64,000 nt of DNA from JACQQW01 sp964520655 (GTDB lineage: Bacteria; Omnitrophota; Gorgyraeia; Zapsychrales; Fredricksoniimonadaceae): assembly GCA_964520655.1 (NCBI GenBank), contig CAZFNI010000002.1, positions 139,740 through 203,739 of the forward strand, in the 5' to 3' direction. Positions 24,173 to 30,969 of this stretch are shown in pieces. Below the pieces are notes generated by a model. That model saw nothing but the letters and a program-made list of their open reading frames with translations. It was not told where the DNA came from and made no database searches. Each line of letters starts with the position of its first letter. The first letter of the stretch is position 1. Both the position numbers and the translations under genes were made by a program.

Positions 24173-24346
24173 AACCCTCAGGGACACGGGATGCTTCTTT
24201 CCAGATGCTCACCCCCCCAGCCCCCACAACAGATGCACGTTAGTTGAATGCAATGCTTGAGGTTAATCGTTGAGTATGAATTAATAGGGTTGCATCTGGT
24301 GGGGGACGTTCGCATCTTGAAAGAACATCCCGTATCCCTGAGGGTT
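24173..24346. repeat. Hairpin 1 of the structured element
   Basis: The arms at 24173-24208 and 24312-24346 pair over about 35 bp with only a C/T and a C/A difference and one extra C. A second helix joins 24221-24237 with 24291-24305, with a two-base AA bulge. The apical loop of about 50 bases is unpaired as far as I can see. Confidence 0.7.
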
Positions 24347-24372
24347 GGCTAGCAAATCCTTCCAAAGCTACC

Positions 24373-24540
24373 AAAGAAGAACAGGGTAATTTCATGAGAT
24401 GCGAAACGTCCCCCGTCACATGCTTACCTGATTAGAACTACAAACAATTTACCTCAACCGTACGCCAAACGAACTAGTGCATGTGTTACGGGGGTTGGGG
24501 GGTGTTGAGCGATCGAATGAAGATTACCCTGGTCTTCTTT
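24373..24540. repeat. Hairpin 2 of the structured element
   Basis: AAAGAAGAACAGGGTAAT (24373-24390) pairs with 24523-24540 at 17 of 18 positions. CCCCCGTCACATGC (24410-24423) pairs with 24479-24494 with an AA bulge. The stem has the same layout as hairpin 1 but in opposite orientation. Confidence 0.65.
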
Positions 24541-24637
24541 CATGGCGAGGATGTTCAGTCATGCCGGTGACAGATACCAATGAATGGAAGCATCCCGTGT
24601 CCCTGTGGGTTACATGCCTCTTATGCAAATTAATTTG

Positions 24638-25624
24638 CTACTGATTGATGCGGGCATTGCGGATAACGGCATTCTTGATGACAGCCCCGCTGCGGTAAAG
24701 ATCTGCGATCTCCTGAGCACTTAAGGCTCGATTATAGATGCGAATATCATCGAGATTTCCTGAAAAATACTCATTTGATTGAGCAGAGTTTGACCCTAAA
24801 TAAACACTGACTGACGTGCTCGGAGAACTGCTTAATGAAGATAATGCCGGCGACTCTACTTGATTATCCAAATAAATACTGAGTGTTGGTGACGTTACGT
24901 CCCCTCCTACAACAACCGCAAAAAAATGCCAAACATTCAAAGAAGGCGTGAACGTACCAACATGCTGAAACAGTCCACCCGAAGTAGCGGCATAATATTG
25001 CAAAACACCGTTATCTATTCTTACTAATTTAAGTAAATTATGTCCTGAAGTCGCAAAATACTGACCAAAAATAGTTTGTAAAGAAGGAGATGATGATGTC
25101 TTGAAGAACCAACCCGATATCGTTAACGGCACTTGCAAGGTATTGAAAGTAGTGGAAGCCCCCAAATTCACATATCGATTTGCAGCGCCGTCAAAACCTA
25201 TACACCCTCCTCTTTTACAGTTAGACAGCCATGTAGGAGCATTGACAAATGATCCATTATTATTGTTCCCGCTCCAATCAATCACTGTGGTTCCAGACCC
25301 TTCATTGAATTTCCACCACCCCACTAAGCCATTCCTTAAGTCCGCATTTGCTGGATCAGAGAACCCTGCAATAAGCAACAACATCAGCACTTTGATGGCC
25401 AAGGCATGGATAGTGCTCTTAATAGGATCTAAAGCCTTATAGATCATTCTATGTTTTTCTAGATGGGACTTACCGTCGAACACCGAACTCTTGATCGTCA
25501 CTCGAAAATGGCTGCCTTGCTTAGCTCCGGCGTGTCCGATATGTTTATGGGAATCATCCACGACTTCAAGAAGATCCGGTGAGAAAGCATCGGTTAAGAG
25601 GGCTTTAATCTTTGTTTTGCTCAT
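24638..25624 (-). CDS. BolA domain fused to a LamG (concanavalin-like) domain
   Basis: A 328-residue protein in one uninterrupted frame. Residues 1-80 are a full BolA domain: LLTDAFSPDLLEVVDDSHKH, HFRVTIKSSVFDGKS, KHRMIYKAL and the C-terminal HALAIKV. From about 81 to 95 is a hydrophobic, signal-peptide-like segment ending DPANA. Residues 98-310 form a LamG lectin domain (GLVGWWKFNEGSGTTVIDWSG, later LDDIRIYNRALSAQEIADLY). BolA acts in the cytoplasm with monothiol glutaredoxins in Fe-S handling, whereas LamG domains are extracellular, so the pairing is odd. It is divergent from gshA by 27 bp and borders the hairpin element. It may be a recent gene fusion, a membrane-anchored sensor, or two genes with an internal start at the ATG of the hydrophobic segment. 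Confidence 0.85.
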   Translation of the reverse strand: MSKTKIKALLTDAFSPDLLEVVDDSHKHIGHAGAKQGSHFRVTIKSSVFDGKSHLEKHRMIYKALDPIKSTIHALAIKVLMLLLIAGFSDPANADLRNGLVGWWKFNEGSGTTVIDWSGNNNNGSFVNAPTWLSNCKRGGCIGFDGAANRYVNLGASTTFNTLQVPLTISGWFFKTSSSPSLQTIFGQYFATSGHNLLKLVRIDNGVLQYYAATSGGLFQHVGTFTPSLNVWHFFAVVVGGDVTSPTLSIYLDNQVESPALSSLSSSPSTSVSVYLGSNSAQSNEYFSGNLDDIRIYNRALSAQEIADLYRSGAVIKNAVIRNARINQ

Positions 25625-25654
25625 AATTGAAAATTATTGTACCATAGCGCTATG
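25612..25654 (+). promoter_or_regulatory. Compact divergent promoter of gshA and bolA-lamG
   Basis: On the plus strand TTGTTT (25612-25617) and TATTGT (25635-25640) are 17 bp apart, and the gshA ATG follows after 11 bp. On the minus strand TACAAT (25636-25641) lies 11 bp before the bolA-lamG ATG. The two -10 boxes occupy the same bases. A CATAGCGCTATG palindrome (25643-25654) covers the gshA start codon. No ribosome binding sites are visible. Confidence 0.45.
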
Positions 25655-26944
25655 AACAAGGCACTGTCCATCAATAATTTCTCCGGGAATTTATGTGTTT
25701 CCTGCATCCAGGCCAAGCTGCACCAGGTCAATGAATGGCTGTTGAATTACGAACAGAAATTCACGCCGCTCTATACGTCGGTAGATGTCCGCGATGCCGG
25801 TTTTAAGATCGCGGTTGTGGACACTAATTTATTCCCTGCTGGATTCAATAATCTCTGTGAACATGGGCTTGAAGATGCCGTCACATTGATGAAGATCGCC
25901 ATTAAAAAGCGCGTGCCGGAAGCAAAACATATTTTGATCGCGGCGGAAGAACATACCCGCAATACCTGGTACTTAGAAAACATCCGTATCTTGCAGGACA
26001 TCATTACTAAAGCCGGTTTTACCGCAACCATTGCCACCTTTTTTAATGAACAGCCGACGTTTTGCGAACAGGCGGCGCATGCCATGGAATTCCAGACGGC
26101 AACGGGTCAAAGCGTCAAGCTGCATTGTTTCAAACGCATCCTTGATCAGATCAAGAAGAATGAAATATCGATCGATCTGATCGTCATGAATAATGACTTA
26201 ACCGCAGGGATCCCTGAAGACTTAAAGAAAACGAATATCCCAGCCTTCCCTTCCATGCACGCAGGCTGGCACGCACGCCACAAATCTGAACATTTCAAAC
26301 ATGCTAATCAATTGATCAGTGAATTCGCTTCGATCGTTGGTATTGATCCCTGGCAATTCTCTTGCTTATACGCGCTGGAAGAAAATGTAGACACAAGCAA
26401 TATTGACGACCTCAAACGTCTATATCATACAGGGCAAAAACTGTTCAATGACATCGCCGCAAAATACAAAGAACACAACATCAGCGAGAAACCATTTATT
26501 TTTATCAAATCTGATTCCGGCACCTACGGCATCGGTGTCATCCCTATTGAAGATCCACAGCAGATCCTGGATCTCAACAGTCGCAAGCGAAAAGACCTGA
26601 TGCGCGGTAAAGGCGGCGATGTGGTCGATCGTTTCCTGCTGCAGGAAGGCGTTCCCACCATCCATTCAATAGCAGATCTGCCTTCAGAAGCCTGTTTATA
26701 CCACATTGATAATGATTGTATTGGTGGATTCTATCGCACCCATAGTTCAAAGAACTCTCGAGAAAGCCTCAATTCACCTGGCGGGATGGCTTTCCAAAAA
26801 ATGTGTCCGCATTTGGACAAATACGGACAAGACTGCGGGATCGAACATAATCTGAACATCTTTGACATTTACCGCATTTTGGGCCGCATTGCAGGCATCG
26901 CTGCTGCCAAAGAAATCGTTGAATTAGGAGGAACAGTACGATGA
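25652..26944 (+). CDS. gshA: Glutamate-cysteine ligase (Acidithiobacillus-type GshA)
   Basis: A 430-residue protein that I recognise as the third, ferrooxidans-type class of glutamate-cysteine ligase (the TIGR02049 group). Markers are DVRDAGFKIAVVDTNLFPAGFNNL near the N-terminus, PSMHAGWHARHKSEHF, IKSDSGTYGIGVI and GGFYRTHSSKNSRESLNSPG. It makes gamma-glutamylcysteine from Glu, Cys and ATP, the first step of glutathione synthesis. The ATG at 25652 is used; a TTG 15 bp upstream is less likely. Stop and gshB start overlap as ATGA. Confidence 0.85.
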   Translation: MNKALSINNFSGNLCVSCIQAKLHQVNEWLLNYEQKFTPLYTSVDVRDAGFKIAVVDTNLFPAGFNNLCEHGLEDAVTLMKIAIKKRVPEAKHILIAAEEHTRNTWYLENIRILQDIITKAGFTATIATFFNEQPTFCEQAAHAMEFQTATGQSVKLHCFKRILDQIKKNEISIDLIVMNNDLTAGIPEDLKKTNIPAFPSMHAGWHARHKSEHFKHANQLISEFASIVGIDPWQFSCLYALEENVDTSNIDDLKRLYHTGQKLFNDIAAKYKEHNISEKPFIFIKSDSGTYGIGVIPIEDPQQILDLNSRKRKDLMRGKGGDVVDRFLLQEGVPTIHSIADLPSEACLYHIDNDCIGGFYRTHSSKNSRESLNSPGGMAFQKMCPHLDKYGQDCGIEHNLNIFDIYRILGRIAGIAAAKEIVELGGTVR

Positions 26945-27876
26945 AATTCCTGTTTTTGATGGATCCCCTGGAAACAGTAGTTTTCGAAAAAGATACTACC
27001 TTTATGCTCATGTGCGGAGCACACGAAAGAGGCCATGAAGTCTATTATCTTCCTAAAGACGGCATCAGCTTGATCGAAGGTAAACTATTCTTTAATGTGA
27101 CCCAGGTCATCCCGCAAAGGATCGCTCACGAACCATTCCAGGAAGGCCGTTCATTTCTGCTTAACCAAAAAGATGTAGATGCTTTGTTCATCCGCCCAGA
27201 CCCGCCGTTTGATGAACAATATTTGCTCAACACCTGGCTTTTGGACCATTTACCCAAACGCGTTGCGGTGATCAATAACCCTAACGGCATCCGCACGGTC
27301 AATGAAAAGATCTGGTCGTCGCAATTCACGAACCTTGTGCCGCCGACGATCATCTCCTCGTCCAAAGAAGACTTGAGCGCTTTTATCCAAAAACACCGTA
27401 ATATCATTGCAAAGCCGACCAACGCGTTTGGCGGGCAATCCGTTTTTCATGTGGAATACGGCCACACCAATACCAACGTGATCATTGAAACGTTAAGCAA
27501 AGGCTACAACCAGCCTATCATCCTGCAAAAATATGTCCCTGAATCAAAAAAGGGTGACAAACGCATCCTTTTACTTTATGGGGAGATCTTAGGTGCTGTT
27601 TTAAGAGTGCACGGCAAAGGCGAGCATCGCAATAATTTTTATGCTGGCGGTTCAGCCGAAAGAACCACTATCACTGCCCGAGATAAAAAGATCGTGACCG
27701 CACTCAAACCGTATTTAAGAACATTGGGACTGCATTTTGTCGGGATCGATATTTTGGGGGATTATCTCATTGAAGTCAATGTGACGTCTCCCACCTGTCT
27801 TCAGGAAATGAACAGGCTCTATGATGTCAACCTGGAACAAAAAGTCATTGCTTTTGCCGAAAAATTGGTAAAATAG
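26941..27876 (+). CDS. gshB: Glutathione synthetase
   Basis: A 311-residue ATP-grasp enzyme of the prokaryotic GshB type. It begins KFLFLMDPLETVVFEKDTT, then RPDPPFDEQYLL (about 83-94), NNPNGIRTVNEKIW, AKPTNAFGGQSV with the ATP-binding loop, and the metal-binding IEVNVTSPTCLQEMNR at the end. It adds glycine to gamma-glutamylcysteine. Length is normal for the family. Overlap with gshA ensures coupled translation. Confidence 0.93.
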   Translation: MKFLFLMDPLETVVFEKDTTFMLMCGAHERGHEVYYLPKDGISLIEGKLFFNVTQVIPQRIAHEPFQEGRSFLLNQKDVDALFIRPDPPFDEQYLLNTWLLDHLPKRVAVINNPNGIRTVNEKIWSSQFTNLVPPTIISSSKEDLSAFIQKHRNIIAKPTNAFGGQSVFHVEYGHTNTNVIIETLSKGYNQPIILQKYVPESKKGDKRILLLYGEILGAVLRVHGKGEHRNNFYAGGSAERTTITARDKKIVTALKPYLRTLGLHFVGIDILGDYLIEVNVTSPTCLQEMNRLYDVNLEQKVIAFAEKLVK

Positions 27877-27883
27877 TCCGCTT

Positions 27884-28120
27884 ATGGAACTGACATTATA
27901 CCATTTTGAATCTTGTCCCTACTGCCGGCGTGTCCGGGATTTCATGACATCGAACAATATCACGATCCCTATGAAGGACACCCAAAAAGATACTAGGAAC
28001 CGCGAGGAGTTGCTCAAGATCGGCGGAAAATCACAGGTTCCCTGCCTGGTCATTAACGGCAAGGCTCTTTACGAATCTTTAGACATCATCGACTGGTTAA
28101 AGAATAATTACAAAAAATGA
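27884..28120 (+). CDS. Dithiol glutaredoxin
   Basis: A 78-residue thioredoxin-fold protein with C11-P-Y-C14 at the start of helix 1, cis-proline in SQVPCLV and the GSH-contacting ESLDIIDWL. It reduces disulfides using glutathione in the cytoplasm. It lies 7 bp after gshB and overlaps bolA by 4 bp. The short spacing and function mark it as part of the glutathione operon. Confidence 0.9.
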   Translation: MELTLYHFESCPYCRRVRDFMTSNNITIPMKDTQKDTRNREELLKIGGKSQVPCLVINGKALYESLDIIDWLKNNYKK

Positions 28121-28374
28121 CCCTGACAGAGATCCAACAAAAAATTCAAACAGCCATACCAGATGCCGAGGTTCACGTCCTTGATCCGATGCAGGACGGT
28201 CAGCACCTTCAAGCATTGGTCATCTCCCCTGTATTTGCCGGTTTGCCGGTTTTCAAACAACAACAAATGGTCATGGCCGCGGTCAAGGACATCTTCACCG
28301 TTGTCCATGCCCTTGGCCTGAAAACATTCACGCCTGAAAAATGGCAGGAGGTTAAACACAATTATGTTAACTGA
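28117..28374 (+). CDS. BolA family protein (IbaG-like)
   Basis: An 85-residue BolA-like protein: VHVLDPMQDGQHLQALVIS, SPVFAGLPVFKQQQMVM and the closing VVHALGLKTFTPEKW with the conserved metal-ligand His. BolA proteins form [2Fe-2S]-bridged complexes with CGFS glutaredoxins, and the next gene is one. This complete, stand-alone copy shows that the BolA domain fused to LamG at 24.6-25.6 kb is a second, separate BolA. Confidence 0.9.
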   Translation: MTLTEIQQKIQTAIPDAEVHVLDPMQDGQHLQALVISPVFAGLPVFKQQQMVMAAVKDIFTVVHALGLKTFTPEKWQEVKHNYVN

Positions 28375-28675
28375 TCAAATGCGCGCGGATATTGAAAAGA
28401 CGGTCAAAACCAACAAAGTCGTGATCTATATGAAGGGCACCCAAAACCAGCCCATGTGCGGCTTTTCCGGACGCGCAGTGCAGATCCTGCAGTCGTATGG
28501 AGCCCCTATCAAAGACTTCAACATCCTCGCGGATGAAAATCTCCGTCAGGGCATCAAAGAATTCACCAATTGGCCGACCCTTCCCCAGATCTTTATCAAC
28601 GGAGAATTCATCGGCGGCTGCGATATCATCAGCGAAATGCACGAGAACGGCGAGTTAAAAAGCCTTTTTAGCTAA
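28364..28675 (+). CDS. grxD: Monothiol glutaredoxin (Grx4/GrxD type)
   Basis: A 103-residue monothiol glutaredoxin with the active-site C32-G-F-S35, the WPTLPQIFINGEFIGGCDI block and the conserved YMKGT upstream. CGFS glutaredoxins bind a [2Fe-2S] cluster with glutathione and deliver it to acceptors, often together with BolA, which precedes it with an 11-bp overlap. It is the last gene of the gsh-grx-bolA operon; the convergent pilus gene ends 11 bp away. Confidence 0.94.
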   Translation: MLTDQMRADIEKTVKTNKVVIYMKGTQNQPMCGFSGRAVQILQSYGAPIKDFNILADENLRQGIKEFTNWPTLPQIFINGEFIGGCDIISEMHENGELKSLFS

Positions 28676-28686
28676 TTCAAATAACG

Positions 28687-29931
28687 CTAGATCTCTTGCC
28701 AGTTGCTTGTGATAGCATTTTCGAAAGGATTGGAAAGGGTAGCTAACGCTTGGTCATAATGCACTTCCCCATTATTCGATAAATTAACGGTTTTTCCAAC
28801 TACTGCCCCATAGAACGCGTCATTATTGGACAAGGTGATGTTTGTTTGCGGCGCATAGATCCCAGCATAGGTCGTCCCATTATTCGAGATCACCACTCCA
28901 TTAGAACCAGTATACGTACTGTAAATGTTGAATTTTGACGGCAAATGAGATGCCGAATTAAAAAGCACATTGTTATCCGCTGATAAGACCCCATCTACAT
29001 AAAGAGTTAAGTTCGCGCCACTGGCAATATTAATATTGACATTGTTCTGAGTAGTCAGCGCCGTCGCACCCGTTAAATACAGACGGACATTACCATTTAT
29101 GTTCAATATGGCATTATTATGGAGATCTAGTTTAGTATATTTGTAATCACCGCTATTTAATGTTCCTGTCGCATTATTGCCTAATGAATACGTACCTCCG
29201 CTGCTTAAACTAGTTAACGAAGATGGAACCACCACCGCTGGCAAGGCCACGCTATTCGTATGCGTTGTCGTTCCCGACACCGTCGACCCATTGTCCATGA
29301 TAACTGTGCCGCCGACTCCCGTTGAAAGATTCCCCTGTACAGTGGCGTTATTATTGATATTAATAATCCCCGCTGATGTTCCGTTCGTGCCCACATTACC
29401 ATTGGAAAGGATGTTGGCTCCGCCATAATTCCCCACAGATGAGTCAAAAGAATCAACAAGAGCATTATTTGATAACGTAACTTGACCTTGAGCAAAAATA
29501 CCATGGTCGAAGATTTGCGGACGGCCTATGGTGGCTTGGATCCTCCGTTGAATCTTTGAAGCAGATGAACGGCTGGGCACATAGCCTGTTGTTTGGGCGG
29601 TTGTATTGGTGCTATCGAGCGTCGCATCGTAGTCACCATAAGTAGCCAGTGTGGCGGAAACTTTTTTATTTCCAGTCCCACAGGACGTACAGCTGGAACA
29701 CGCAACGCCTGAGGTTTCATTGACCATTCCCGCACAATTATTAGTGTTGTATTCATATAATACTTTATTCAACCCCGCTTCCGCAACCCACATGGCAGAA
29801 GTGCTGTTAGCAGAACGCATAGAAACTTTTCGCTCATTGGCGCCGCGCATCAGGATCGCCGCCCCCAACGCCGTCAGCACCAAAATGACCAAAAACGCGA
29901 TGATAATGGATCCTTGGGTATTGTTATTCAT
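28687..29931 (-). CDS. PilX-like protein with C-terminal beta-solenoid
   Basis: A 414-residue protein. Residues 1-50 are PilX_N-like: a short polar start, then SIIIAFLVILVLTALGAAILMRG and an AMWVAEAGLNK helix, as in type IV pilus minor subunits. A Cys-rich patch (CSSCTSC, about 75-81) follows. From about 140 to 400 it has short repeated N-N/G-rich units (LSNGNVGTNG, INNNATVQGN, LSNNGEVHYD) expected to form a beta-solenoid. That would place a polymer-like or adhesive domain on a pilus tip. It overlaps the next pilin gene by 8 bp. Confidence 0.75.
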   Translation of the reverse strand: MNNNTQGSIIIAFLVILVLTALGAAILMRGANERKVSMRSANSTSAMWVAEAGLNKVLYEYNTNNCAGMVNETSGVACSSCTSCGTGNKKVSATLATYGDYDATLDSTNTTAQTTGYVPSRSSASKIQRRIQATIGRPQIFDHGIFAQGQVTLSNNALVDSFDSSVGNYGGANILSNGNVGTNGTSAGIININNNATVQGNLSTGVGGTVIMDNGSTVSGTTTHTNSVALPAVVVPSSLTSLSSGGTYSLGNNATGTLNSGDYKYTKLDLHNNAILNINGNVRLYLTGATALTTQNNVNINIASGANLTLYVDGVLSADNNVLFNSASHLPSKFNIYSTYTGSNGVVISNNGTTYAGIYAPQTNITLSNNDAFYGAVVGKTVNLSNNGEVHYDQALATLSNPFENAITSNWQEI

Positions 29932-30391
29932 TACGCAGCCTCGTTCTTTCCGTCAGTAGAAATGACACCGTCCTGTTATAACTTGTTTTATCTGCCCGTA
30001 TTTGCACCTGCAGCAAGGAACCATTAAGCGTGAACTTTAAATAGCCAATATTACTGGCGATCTTCTTCATTGTTCCCGCCGGATACTCTCTGATCAAGTT
30101 CGTCCCGCTTAAATAATACTGGATATTCGTCGCTGTTGGGATCGTGACCGCCAGTTTGTCATTGGTTGTCCCGCCGTAGTTGGCCGTGATCACCTGTGAT
30201 GAGGCCTGACGAAGCTCCCGGCACATCCGATCCGCCGCCGCCCTGGACTGCTGCTGCATATCAAGCAAAGTCATGTTCTTTGTGAAGATCGAGTTGCCAA
30301 CTTGAAAAACGCCGTAGACCCCTAAACATATCATCGTCAATAGGCTTAAACTGACCATTAACTCCACTAATGTATAAGCGTTTTTTTTCAT
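29924..30391 (-). CDS. Prepilin-like minor subunit (PilW/GspJ type)
   Basis: A 155-residue protein with an N-terminal prepilin signal KKNAYTLVELMVSLSLLTM, with Ala in place of Gly before the cleavage site and Glu at position +5, then a hydrophobic helix and a mostly beta C-terminal part. DMQQQSRAAADRMCRELRQA is the helix seen in PilW/GspJ proteins. It should be cut by a prepilin peptidase encoded elsewhere and join a type IV pilus or type II secretion pseudopilus. Confidence 0.8.
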   Translation of the reverse strand: MKKNAYTLVELMVSLSLLTMICLGVYGVFQVGNSIFTKNMTLLDMQQQSRAAADRMCRELRQASSQVITANYGGTTNDKLAVTIPTATNIQYYLSGTNLIREYPAGTMKKIASNIGYLKFTLNGSLLQVQIRADKTSYNRTVSFLLTERTRLRNE

Positions 30392-30801
30392 CCCGATATC
30401 ATTGTCTGCAGCGACTTTGACTGACTCCTTCCTGAAGAATCATTCCAGCTGACTGTCACCGTGACCGTGACCGGATTATTACCACTGGATGAACTGCTGA
30501 TACTTTCATTCTTTAAAGCACTAAGACCATTGGATGTCACGGACGCTGTATTCCAAGTCCAGGTGCCTGCCCCGATATCGGAAGACAGATTAGAAAACGC
30601 CACATTTTTTATGCCCTCCATGACAAATTCCGCGTGCGATACGGCAACAGTCAAATTACGGCATTCTTCCTCAAGACGGCCATTATTCAAAAACAAGACC
30701 AGCATCACAGACAATGCATAGCCTAAAATTGCCGCTGTCAACAACAGCTCTGCCAAAGAAAATCCGCACTTGCTTTTCCTTAATTTCCTGTAAAAAATCA
30801 T
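30388..30801 (-). CDS. Prepilin-like minor subunit (PilV/GspI type)
   Basis: A 137-residue protein with a standard type IV prepilin signal, SKCG-FSLAELLLTAAILGY, and a Ser/Thr-rich beta-strand C-terminal half (NPVTVTVTVSWND). The pattern fits PilV/GspI. AAGGAG precedes the ATG. It is the first gene of the three-gene pilus block and overlaps the next by 4 bp. Confidence 0.8.
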   Translation of the reverse strand: MIFYRKLRKSKCGFSLAELLLTAAILGYALSVMLVLFLNNGRLEEECRNLTVAVSHAEFVMEGIKNVAFSNLSSDIGAGTWTWNTASVTSNGLSALKNESISSSSSGNNPVTVTVTVSWNDSSGRSQSKSLQTMISG

Positions 30802-30830
30802 CTAACTCCTTTCATACATACCCCTTATAA

Positions 30831-30858
30831 AATATAACCTATCTAGTGAAAAATACAA
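30831..30858 (-). promoter_or_regulatory. Promoter of the pilus-like block
   Basis: On the minus strand TTGTAT (30853-30858) and TATATT (30831-30836) are 16 bp apart, about 30 bp upstream of the start codon at 30801. The rest of the region to ilvB is AT-rich; I find no convincing promoter, T-box or attenuator for ilvB. Confidence 0.45.
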
Positions 30859-30969
30859 TGCGAGAAAACGCTATTTTAAAGACTTTGTTGAATATAAAAT
30901 ATCTGGTCTGATTCATATATTTATGATAAAATTTGCCCTTTCAATGGACTGACAACTTAAGGACTTTTT

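Larger units (their letters stand above)
24173..24611. repeat. 439-bp non-coding element: two long imperfect hairpins in inverted orientation
   Basis: The 25-bp ends (24173-24197 and 24587-24611) are inverted repeats with one mismatch (AACCCTCAGGGA / TCCCTGTGGGTT). Inside lie two hairpins. Hairpin 1 pairs 24173-24208 with 24312-24346 and 24221-24237 with 24291-24305. Hairpin 2 pairs 24373-24390 with 24523-24540 and 24410-24423 with 24479-24494. The left arm of hairpin 2 resembles the reverse complement of the right arm of hairpin 1 (GATGCGAACGTCCCCC), so they are diverged inverted copies. Each stem next to CCCCC carries an unpaired AA on one strand. No ORF is present and no target-site duplication is clear. 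It lies between convergent genes. It may be a MITE-like or BIME-like element, or a structured RNA. Confidence 0.75.

Noticed and set aside
24173..24611. Integron attC site or array
   Set aside because: Extrahelical bases and the hairpin shape recall attC, and GTTGGCT occurs after hairpin 1, but the paired core boxes are not in matching positions and no integrase or cassette genes are nearby.
25643..25654. CATAGCGCTATG palindrome as a gshA operator
   Set aside because: Twelve bases are short, and the symmetry includes the start codon. It is only noted within the divergent promoter entry.
30802..30969. T-box, leader peptide attenuator or riboswitch before ilvB
   Set aside because: I found no T-box sequence, no run of Leu/Val/Ile codons and no terminator hairpin in the 168-bp gap.
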